Shown piece by piece: positions 1-9,406 of a DNA stretch of 64,000 nt. Under the pieces are notes generated by a model. It was not told the origin of the DNA. It did no database searches and saw only the letters and a program-made list of their open reading frames with translations. A program made the position numbers and the translations under genes. The stretch comes from Gigaspora rosea (lineage: Eukaryota; Glomeromycota; Glomeromycetes; Diversisporales; Gigasporaceae), in assembly GCA_003550325.1 (NCBI GenBank), contig QKWP01001066.1:7023-71022 (forward strand), in the 5' to 3' direction. Within the stretch, counting starts at the first letter, position 1. Every line of letters starts with the position of its first letter.

Positions 1-384
1 TTTTTTTTTTTTTTTTTTTTTTTATTGAAAAGATATTAAGTTTTTAGCGAAATGGTATTAAGTTTTTAGTGAAATGTGATTGGTCATATTCATGCACATG
101 ATCGATATGCAAAATCGATAATCATTCACGTGATCGACATCGTGCATGTAGACAATCAAAACTCGCTCCGCTTTAGCCGACCTCCAAATAAGGAAATAAA
201 TCAGAACAGCATCCAATAAAAATCATTGATTTCATATATAATTACTGAATTATCACATGGAGATTTACTTGCGTCAAATCCCCCTAACCCTAATACTAAT
301 TTTGGCCACTGAGAACTGTTTGTAGCATTTTACTTATTTGCGCGGGTAACACAACCCAAAAAAGGAAATCCGATTTTGTAAAGA

Positions 385-620
385 ATTTAGGGTTAGGGCC
401 TTAACGTTAGAGACTATAGGGTTAGAGTGGTGCTTAATATAAGTAAAATTTCATTCCCGTCATTTTTAATTAGTGCACTAAGATCGATTTAAACTTTTTT
501 CGCGTGTTCGAATTCTTCGTCGGGCTGATCCGGAATAGTCAAAATTTGCACTCTCCGATTGGCTATTAGCTGCAGGGATCATAAAATATGGATGTTCTTG
601 ATGGAACAGGGACAGTGATT
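385..620 (+). repeat. Interspersed repeat with telomere-like GGGTTAGGG, copy 1
   Basis: A diverged copy of a repeat also present at 35870-36080 (minus) and 62562-62852 (plus). The shared order is a GGGTTAGGG-like stretch, then ATATAAGCAAAATT-like, then TTCCCGNCATTTTT, then GGTTTAGACTGCC-like, then a TGATTGG-type block. Copy 3 ends in inverted repeats around GCGGAGACAA, and related sequence (ctccgctttag) lies at about 165-176 here, so this copy may start further left. Copies are degenerate, so edges are approximate. Confidence 0.55.
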
Positions 621-1817
621 TTCCATCATTGTCCCTGAAGTGTCCCTCCCATTTAATCCTATTTCGGGTTAAAAAAAAAGCCTATTATAACCCAAATAAA
701 ACAACGTTTTGGGTCTTTTGTCCGCAGTATTAATTTATCGTACTCCGAGCCAATCATTGCAGTAGCATTGATTTCAAGCTAGTATAAATTGGAACTATAT
801 AATAATATATAAGATTTTTGTGCGACTATTATACAGATGGCATGTATTAATTTAATTTGGTTATAAAATTTTTTCTGAAATTTGAAGGATATCCAGTATG
901 TACTGACGTGACTTTTAAGAATTATGTTTGCATCATCATTTAATTGCCGACCTACTTCGAGCAGGTTGAATAAATTTGCTTAGAAAATAAAAGGCAGTTT
1001 CATAAGGGAAAATTTAAGATACGAATAATTTTACCATTCTAAGGATTTACTACCACTTGTAAATAGAAATTATTATTTTGAAAAATGCATACGTATAGGT
1101 TTTTAGTTAAAAGATTATACGTAGATTTCAAATGCCTAAATGGGTTTACTAGATGTGTTAAGCTGTTATAAATAAAAGTTTTAAATTTAGATACATTTAC
1201 GAATGCTAAACGTCATATCGATATACTATATCTGATATTTTAAGGGAACCACTACATATTTCGTACTATGGATTTTCGCTAATGTGTAGATCATGACGAG
1301 AATTACCCCATGAATTAGACCGTGTACGAATTACTGCTTATTATAAATGCTAAGTACGTATGTATATGCTTTAAAATTTGTCTTGTTACAATATAAACGC
1401 TTAGCCGTGTACTAGACCCGGGTCTTGTATATGCACATTTACGGTAGTTAGGGTAAAATAGCGAGAATAGCAAAAATCCATGGTGTGAATAGCGGTTCTC
1501 TATTTTAATAGATATTGACCAATTTTTACGTAATGATACCTAGGGTCCTCGAGTACGAACAGTTCATTGCAGTTAGTAGATTAAATAATTTAATGTCGTT
1601 TATCAAGCCAAATAAACACAAATAAATGACGCATTTCGAATAAGTAGGGATTTTTTAAATACGTAACATTTTTACATAAAACGGAAAAAAATAAATAAGG
1701 CTCTCCGATTTTAGTAAAAAAAAACCTTATTCTTTCAAAAAAATACGTCGTATGTTTGGGCTAAATAAAACCTAATCCGTTTTTATCAATGCACTTTTTT
1801 TTTTGAGTAAAGTTCAC

Positions 1818-2018
1818 TACAGTCGCACCCCCCTAAGTGCACACCCCCTAAGTGCACGGTATATGAAAAACCTCTTTAAGTGCACGGCCCCTCTTGGTCC
1901 CAAACAATATAACAATTATAAATTTTAACCCCTCTAAGTGCAAACCCCCTCTAAGTGCACATTTTGGCTTTTTTTCACTATGGTCCCGAGGGCATGCACT
2001 TAGGGGGGTGCGACTGTA
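1818..2018. mobile_element. pogo/Fot1-like MITE (TA-flanked)
   Basis: A 201-bp element bounded by TA with near-perfect terminal inverted repeats: it starts TACAGTCGCACCCCCCTAAG and ends with the reverse complement (CTTAGGGGGGTGCGACTGTA). The interior repeats a (C)CCCTNTAAGTGCAC word several times. TA target sites and CAGT-type ends fit Tc1/mariner-pogo non-autonomous elements. It has no coding capacity. Confidence 0.85.
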
Positions 2019-2536
2019 TTTGGCAAATTAATTCTACGATACGTGCCAAAATTACTTGTAAATAGTTAATCCTTGAATGAAGTATTTGTTATTATGTACC
2101 GTATCTTGTATCTTGATAATAATAATATTTTAAAGTTAAAAAAAAAAACTTGGAAAAATTTGTCTCTTTTCTATTGACTTCCCCTTATATAGTGTATACT
2201 ACTAAGAATATTAATTTTCAACATACTATTAAGGGCATAAGACGAATGCAAGTGTGATTTAATTGTAAATAGAGTGTAATTTACGTTTACACAGATATCA
2301 GAATAATTAGGCACTACCATGATGACAATTAAATGTTAGAAACCTCTCGGTATATCTAACAAAAAAGACTATTTATTAAAGTAGAAATTCATATCATTAT
2401 CTGTCTAGATTAAGAGTTAATACTACTCTTTTGTTTCTATAAAATGATAATAATTATTAAAAACATTTATCTATATCATTAAATATGTATTATGAATAAA
2501 TAATTGTTCCAGAAATGCTTTGAAATTTTTTGTGAT

Positions 2537-5500
2537 TTATAATTCGTCATGTTTAGCTGGAGTTTCTTCAACATGAGTTGTGGTTGATTTTGGATCAGAA
2601 TCAGTATTATTAACGTTATTAGTATTTTCACTATCATTGGTTACTGGTGGTGTCACTTTTTTCTTCGGTGGCTTCTTTGTGGCTACAATTATAAATTCGC
2701 GTTCTATCTCCCGTAACATTCTTTCAATGTCTGCCGTAGTCAAAACAGGATCGACGTGAGGTTCAATTTTATCTTGTTCTATTATCTTCTCATCGAGCCA
2801 TTTCTCAGCCTTATTGCACACATTCAATAATTTATCAAGTTCTTCGTCTGTATGATACCGTTCACCGGTTGTATTCGCTTTAATTTTTTCTACAAATTCT
2901 CGGGTATTATTTATGGCAGATTGAATCGTGTCGACTGCTTCAGGACGTCGAGTATGCTCATCGCGTCTATATACGATTGGTTTTTCAAGTGACCTAATAC
3001 ATGAATTTAAATTATATTAATTGTTGATAAATTTTGAATAAAATTCAAATTTAAAGACAAAAAAAATTGATGATTGCCAAACCTTAGGTCATGAAGACGC
3101 GTTCGTAAGGATTCTATTGAGGCATCTTCACCTTCTCCATACAGCCATTCAGATGTTTCAGAAGATTTTGTTTCTAATTCTTTACGTTGCTTGTCGGTAC
3201 TAACTTTAATTACAATTTGATCTGACAAAAAGTCTTGCATATTATAAACAAAAGATTCAAGGTTGTTTCTGGCTTCTTCACGTGCTCGACGTCGGTGATC
3301 AGTCTCATCCATAGCGCGTAATCTGTCAGTCAAAATTCATTTTGTAAATCATAAAATTATCTCAAATAATAAAATAATGTATTCATACCGTCTAATGGCT
3401 GCATCTTTTTCATTAATTCCCATAGGTTTTATGCCAACATATTCAACCTCAAGATTCAATGGAATTGACTCTGTTTTTTTCTGAATTTGTTCAGTGTCAT
3501 TGGTCTGTGTGTTGTTTTCCCCAGGAATGGATTGCGATGCATTATCTGAAGGAGTAGATTCCTCCTATATTCATATTATAAGAATTAAATTAGCATTGCG
3601 AAAGACAATATAACAAATACATGCAAACTCACGTCAGAAAACGGTACTTCTTTAAGTGCTTCATCTGATTTGTTATTGACACCAAAGAATGTCTTTATTT
3701 TATCTGTCATGTATAGTCATAAGTAGTCATAAATTGTTATAAATGGTCATAAATATCGTTGCATGAAAAAAAAAAAAACAGTAAAATAATTGGAAACTAT
3801 AATAGATAATAAAATATCGATAATTATAAATTGTACCTGAAATTGTCTGATGCTCAATCGTTGCAATGGCATCAATTACAGACACAATACCGGAATCAGA
3901 TAGCTGTAAGGTAACCTTTACTTTAGGTTGTTCTATACCGTTATCATTATGTTCCTTGACGATATCGGACAATCCAGTAACTTTAGCAGTAGCAATATCC
4001 GTTGGTCCAAAATCATCTAGAATATTTTCATTTAAATTTCCATAATTTATTGAGAAATTAAAATCGCTAGTTCGTTTAAAACTCATTATTTTACGAGTTC
4101 CAACAGATGTATATTCATCAAACAAAATCGTACGGAAGATTTTATTTTTCATGGATCCTTTATAAAACAATATTATAAAATAAGTAAAATATTTATATTC
4201 CAATTAAACCTTTGTTAAAAAAAATGAATTGAATTTTATAAATTTAGCTTACCATCTTCGGACTCTTTTAATTCAGACTCATAATCAACCTTAATAGGGT
4301 ATGAAGCAATGTCTTTGATTTTAATTTCTTTAACTTTGAATTGACGGCTTAATCCAGCACCTCTAAAAGCCGCACCTTTGTATCAAAAAGAAAAAAAATT
4401 CAATTATACTTTATAAAATTAATTATAAAATTTACTAAAAAAAAATTCACAAAATACCAAGAACAGCAGCTTCGTCGCCATTCACATTTTGAGCTATCTT
4501 ATCCCTATAATTACGAAAGAGATAATTTTATGTATAATTAATTTGATATTATTAATGTTATTAAGTTCTCAATATGAAACTTACTCTCCAACAATTTCCT
4601 TAATCTTTGATTGAATGACTGGAACTCGGACTCCACCACCAACCAATACACAGGAATTAACATTAGCCTAAAGATATAAACATATAATAAATAATATGAA
4701 ATAATTCTGATTATATTTTTTTAAATATTTTTAAATATGATATTTTTTTTCTTACCAAAGTCATTTTTGCATTATTCAACACATCTTGAATTGGTCCATT
4801 GACACGTTTCACAAGATCGACGATCATTGCTTCAAGCTCAGATCGAGTTATAGTAAGACGGAAATCACGTTCTTCATGCAAACTTTCCAACTATAAATTT
4901 ACAAAAATTTACAAAAATTTGTTAATAAAAATATTCATTAAAAAAAATAAAAAAAAAATCTTTATAAAATTTTTAACTAACTGATGCCACAGTTTCCGTA
5001 TTTGCACTAAGAATTTGTTTCACTCTATTAGCTTCTTTAAGTAATCTTGTCATGGCGCGTGGAGATTTAAAAATAGATTTCTTTAATTTTCCTTCATAAG
5101 TTTTATCAAATTGTTCAGCGAGATATGATCGAAGACGAATATCGATTTCTTGTCCACCAAGAGTTTTATCATATCCAATTGAAATTACGTCCATATTGAT
5201 AACTGTTTTGTTAAAACGACCTACATCCTTCATTTCAACTGTTTTAAAACTTATTAAGCTCGCCTTTGTACTACCAGCACCCATATCATAAAATATATGA
5301 TATTGTGGTTCTTCGGTAAATGATGAAAAATGTGTAATCGCGTAATTTAATCCAACTATATATATTTAAATTTAACGTTAATTTTTATAAATCTAAACAA
5401 ACTTTTAATGAAAATGATTGATAAAATATGATCAAAGACGTACCAGCTGTTTCATCATTGATTAGAGAAAGAACATGTAAACCAGCGATATTTGCAGCAT

Positions 5501-6290
5501 CCAAAATAGCTTGTCTTTCGAATTGATTGTAGTAAGGTGGTACCTTATTCAATTAATATTGTTTATATTAATTAAATAATTTCATAATCTCAATTACGAA
5601 AAAAATTTGGTTTAAATACCGTGATAACAACATCCTTTATTGATTCATGAGCAGTAGCTTCAGCTAATTCTCTAGCATAGGAAAGTTGCATTGCGAGAAG
5701 TTCCTCTATGGAAAAGGTTGTAGTCTCATTATGTTGAAATAAGATAGTTCCTCTTAAAGGGTCTGGTATAATCTTGTTAGGAAAAATCGATTGGTATGCT
5801 TGTACATATTTATCATCAGCAAGACGTCCGATAATTTGCTTGAGACTAAAATAAGTATTAAATGGAAACCGTGCACCCTAAATTGATTTAATTATAAGTG
5901 TAATTTTTCGATCGTTAAATTATATCTTTGTTTCGAAATAATGATATAACTTCTTTGAAAAGTCATAGAAGTTGCTTATTCATGTTATTACTCAATTTTC
6001 ACTTAAGATTTACTTACAAGATTCACTGCGTCCGTTCCATAAATTCTTTCTTCGCCACGTATAGTTATCACAGACGGAGTTTTTCGTTTCGAGTCACTAT
6101 TTAATACAATATCAAGAGGTATTCCTGGTTTAACAAGGCCAACTTTAAACCAGTTTGTCCCGTAATCAACAGCAATCACTGCTGCTTCACTTATTGACAG
6201 TATAGACAGTGTTGTCAAAAGGAAACCTGTTCCCAGTATAAAAAATAATGTCTTTATCATTGTTAAAGTAAATGTTAAAGTTCTAAACAT
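2537..6290 (-). CDS. LHS1: Lhs1/HYOU1-like ER-lumenal Hsp70 (Hsp110/Grp170 family)
   Basis: An ER-lumenal Hsp110-type chaperone; Lhs1/Grp170 proteins assist protein import and act as nucleotide-exchange factor for BiP/Kar2. Thirteen exons join in frame (6290-6018, 5877-5620, 5543-5444, 5355-4982, 4890-4756, 4667-4585, 4504-4458, 4375-4253, 4157-3837, 3703-3633, 3564-3389, 3322-3083, 2993-2537) giving 885 residues, within the family range. The N-terminus is a hydrophobic signal peptide followed by [16 protein letters not shown] (phosphate-1 loop). Next come [33 protein letters not shown] (phosphate 2) and [12 protein letters not shown] (adenosine motif). The C-terminal half is charged and helical with an acidic, Asn/Thr-rich linker, and the protein ends in HDEL, the ER retrieval signal. 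The start is the ATG at 6290, just upstream of the signal peptide. All introns are GT-AG. It lies in tandem with CPA1, stop to start about 0.76 kb apart. Confidence 0.95.
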
Positions 6291-6659
6291 TTTTTTTTGA
6301 CAAATTCAGTCAATTTATTTTCTATTACTTCGATCGATCAAAAAACTTGAGGTGCTGTTCAAATCTGATTGGGCACGATTAAACGTTGATTAAATCCGGT
6401 AATTTTTGCCGAATATCAGATATATTTTTTTAAAGGTAAGAGACCCGGGTATGATGTTACGTAATATACTCACTGCCATACCAAATTTCCGGGAGTATAA
6501 ATCGTCTTCGTAGAATATAAAATACCCGGATATTTTGCATTGTGTGTTTTACCTCGATGATTTAAGTTTTTGGTTCAAAAAGTTTCACAAACCAAAAAAA
6601 AAATATGCGTGCAAAAACTACATTTATTAGTGGAATTATCAATTTCATGATGTCTACAA

Positions 6660-7063
6660 AATTTTTTTTTTTCAATACAAATTTTTATGTTTTAAATGTT
6701 TAAAGTGAAAATAAAAAGAAAAATATATATATTTAAAGCTGAATATAGCAACAGATACAAAGAAAAAAACTCATAGAATTCAATTACATTATCGAAACAA
6801 TATCCAAGCCAATACATTCCGTTTGGAAACAAAAAAAAAAATGCAAAATGCGAATTAAGCATAAAATTTTTTTTTTTTCAATACAAATCTTTCTGTTTAA
6901 AATGTTTAAAGTGAAAAATCAAAAAGAAAAAAATATATTTAAAGCTGAATATTGCAACAGATACAACTTCAAAGAATTCAATTCATTAAAAATCGAAACA
7001 ATATCCAAGCCAATTTTTCCGTCTGGAAACAAAAAAAAAAATGCAAAATGTGAATTAAGCATA
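6660..7063. repeat. Tandem duplication of the CPA1 3' end
   Basis: Two direct copies of about 200 bp, offset 200-206 bp, at about 6660-6862 and 6863-7063. Both contain caatacaaat, tttaaagctgaatat, atccaagccaat, ggaaacaaaaaaaaaaatg and gaattaagcata. The inner copy contains the CPA1 stop codon (TAA at 7055-7057) and 3' UTR; the outer copy carries a duplicate of the last codons plus stop. They differ by substitutions and small indels, so the duplication is not brand new. Confidence 0.85.
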
Positions 7064-8452
7064 TTGAGTGGGAGTGACGACGGGTCTTTCTGGGATGAAG
7101 AGTGGGGTTCCAACTCGTTTAAGTTTCTCAGCACGAACCCGATCCAAAAATTCATCAAATAAGGGTTCTGTGTCTTGTGGACCTCCCTTTGCTTCGGGAT
7201 GGAATTGAACTGACCATCGAGGCAAAACTGAATGACGGATTCCCTCATTGGTGCCATCATTGGCATTGACATAATATTTTACCCAGCCCGATGGCATTAC
7301 TGAATCATCAAGAGCATATCCGTGATTTTGTGAAGTAATCACCCCCTTTCCATCTTCACTAACCGCTGGGACATTATGTCCTCGGTTTCCAAACCGAAGT
7401 TTATATACATTAAGCCCGGCCGCTAGCCCTAGTAAAAGGTTGCCCATGCAGATCCCGAATATGGGTCTATTATATTCACTTAATGCTGTTCGCAAATTGC
7501 GAACAGTTTCGGTAACCATATTTGGATTACCTGGTCCATTAGAGATGAAAAGGCCGTCGAATTCGTGGGACACCTTATTAAAGTCAAAATCGTATGGTAA
7601 AATGGTGACAGCAGCTCCGCGTTGAACCAAACAACGTAGGATATTATATTTGACACCACAATCAATGACACCTATCTTGACGTCACCGAAAGGGTTGTAG
7701 GATACCGGAGTTTTGGTGCTGACTTCAGCAACCAAATTTCGATTATTTGGATCATTATAAGGAATTTTATCAAAGTTTTCATTGGCTGCATCATCTCCAG
7801 TGACGAGTTTTGCAAGAGTTGAACCCTTGTTTCGTAGTAAATGAACAATAGCTCGAGTATCGACACCAGATATTCCAGGTACACCATGACGAGCACACCA
7901 TGACGATAGTGACTCTACAGCGTTCCAATGAGAATAACGTGCCGAGTAGTCCCCGACTACGATCCCCTGACATTGGACGCGGTCAGACTCGAAATATTTC
8001 AATAACCCATATTGATCTTTGAAAAGACCGGGAACACCATAATTACCTAAAAATTAAATTTAGGTTGATTGTTAATAACAACATATATATATTGTATATA
8101 TAGTATATATGTATCTATACATACCGATAAGGGGTTGGGTGAAAACTAAAATTTGTCCTCTGTACGAAGGATCAGTCATCGATTCTGGATAACCGACAAG
8201 TGAAGTTGTAAAGACGGCTTCACCAGATATTGGAGTTTGAGCACCAAAAGATTGACCATGGAAAACGGGACCAGATTTTAATTTCAAAGCCGCAGGTGGG
8301 GGTTTGCTAGAAACTGATATAGCATATGGTGCGGTTGGCGGTGCAGTATTAGCAAAGGATTGATCGGTAACTGTGGCTAGACCACGCTGAATATTTCTCA
8401 CAGATAATAAGGCACGAGTGAGAAGGGTAGGCTTTGTCATTTGTAAAGACAT
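7055..8452 (-). CDS. CPA1: Carbamoyl-phosphate synthetase, arginine-specific small chain
   Basis: The glutaminase subunit that supplies ammonia to the CPA2 large chain for carbamoyl phosphate in arginine synthesis. Two exons (8452-8125, 8046-7055) join to 439 residues. The N-terminus ([20 protein letters not shown]) is basic and hydroxylated, fitting a mitochondrial presequence as in most filamentous fungi. The CPSase small-chain domain follows ([21 protein letters not shown], split by the intron from GNYGVPG). Then comes a class I glutamine amidotransferase domain with SNGPGNP, nucleophile Cys in [16 protein letters not shown] and the His/Glu pair in [10 protein letters not shown]. The usual GHQ after the nucleophile loop is GNL here. 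The ATG at 8452 has A at -3, a strong context. The leader carries an AAP-like uORF at 8699-8547. The pyrimidine-pathway (CAD/URA2) glutaminase is excluded because this is a stand-alone short protein with a presequence. Confidence 0.95.
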
Positions 8453-8546
8453 GATTATAAAAATTTTATAATGTGCGGGAGGTTTTTTTTTTTTTTTTGA
8501 TTCTTATAAAAAGCAGTGAAAGCAGTGATTTGGTATGATTTGGTAT

Positions 8547-8699
8547 TTAATAAGAGGTTGTAGATTTCCAAACTATAGAAAGGAAAAAAAGTTAGCCGTA
8601 AAACGTCAAAGGCTTATTTGGTTTAAAAGTCCTCGGAAATAAAGTCTAACCTTGATGTGCTATATAGTCGTCGGAAGTGGTGTCGCTGAAAATACTCAT
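8547..8699 (-). CDS. Spliced uORF encoding an arginine attenuator peptide (AAP)-like leader
   Basis: An upstream ORF in the CPA1 leader. The ATG at 8699 opens M-S-I-F-S-D-T-T-S-D-D-Y-I-A-H-Q; a 78-nt intron (8650-8573; donor CAAG/GTTAGA, branch GGCTAAC, tract TTTTTTTCC, acceptor CTATAG) is removed in phase 1, and translation resumes V-W-K-S-T-T-S-Y then TAA (8549-8547). That is 24 residues, the length of the Neurospora arg-2 AAP, with the same spaced motif D-Y-[I/L]-x3-[I/L/V]-W-[K/R]. In ascomycetes this nascent peptide stalls ribosomes when arginine is high and lowers CPA1 translation; the Asp is essential there. The uORF ATG has C at -3 (weak context, allowing leaky scanning), no other ATG lies in the 94 nt before the CPA1 start, and the CPA1 ATG has a strong context. 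Unspliced RNA would stop right after H-Q-G and lack the Trp. A further acceptor-like site (CTAAC, T-run, CAG ending at 8707) lies just upstream, hinting at a leader intron. Confidence 0.8.
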
Positions 8700-8707
8700 A
8701 TGGCTTC

Positions 8708-9406
8708 TGAAAAAAAAGTTAGTTAGATTGCTGAGGTACTTATACTTGTATCTTTTTTTAACAAAAGAAACAAAAATCTCAGTACGTAAAAAAACCCAGA
8801 TGATAATGACAAAATTATTGATGTTTGTTTGTATATATTTATTTAAGTGTAACACAGTAATACGATCAAGATAATCTAAAAATAAAATCTCATCGCATCA
8901 TCATTACATTATTACTGTTTGAAATGCACGTCCATCGCTGATAACGGAAAATTCTATCTTTTAATAGGAGAATAGAATGCATTATCTCATTGTGGCAAAA
9001 ACTCCCGCTACTAAGATTTTAGATCGTAATTTTCAAGATTATCAAATAAAAGTTATTACTCTTAGGAGATATTACACGATCTTCCGTGGCTGAATATATT
9101 TGCGTTTCACGAATAATGTAATTTATATTATCAGTTATATATATATATATTTTATACTATAATTGGTGGTTTTTTTTTATTAAGTAGGTTGATGAAAATA
9201 AATCTAAATAAAAATAATCGTATCAAAATCATTACAAATAATCCTATCAACAGATAACTAAACTATTATTATCATCATGGTTATTTTGTAATAATATAGT
9301 TCCGATATTCTCCTAAAAAAAAATTACATAATTCTATGTCCCAACTGCCAAAGCAAGGCTCATTCTATACCAAACTTGGGACATTTCTAACATTTTAAAG
9401 TGCAAA
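8708..9406. other. CPA1 upstream / TM9SF downstream spacer
   Basis: About 0.7 kb between the TM9SF stop codon and the AAP-like uORF. It should contain the CPA1 promoter and the TM9SF 3' UTR. I see no clear TATA or operator, only AT-rich DNA with short TA runs (about 9138-9150) and a CTAACTAAC-plus-T-run acceptor-like site adjacent to 8707. Confidence 0.5.

Larger units (their letters stand above)
1..2536. other. Intergenic region with repeat relics
   Basis: No coding region is supported. The window opens with a run of 23 T. The stretch holds an interspersed repeat copy (about 385-620), a relic of the foldback element found whole at 27914-28498 (about 1465-1500, core gaatagcaaaaatccatgg), a complete pogo-like MITE (1818-2018) and a relic of the TATATGG MITE terminus (about 2157-2191). 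The rest is plain AT-rich DNA. Confidence 0.7.

Noticed and set aside
1-430. Chromosome end, suggested by poly-T and CCCTAACCC/GGGTTAGGG words
   Set aside because: The telomere-like words are isolated and belong to an interspersed repeat also found at 35.9 and 62.6 kb; there is no tandem TTAGGG array.
7480-7973. Short frames antisense or out of frame to CPA1
   Set aside because: They are shadow frames of a strongly conserved exon and have no independent support.
7055-8452. Inactive glutaminase because GHQ is replaced by GNL
   Set aside because: The catalytic Cys, His and Glu are all present; the changed positions are not the catalytic triad, so loss of activity cannot be claimed.
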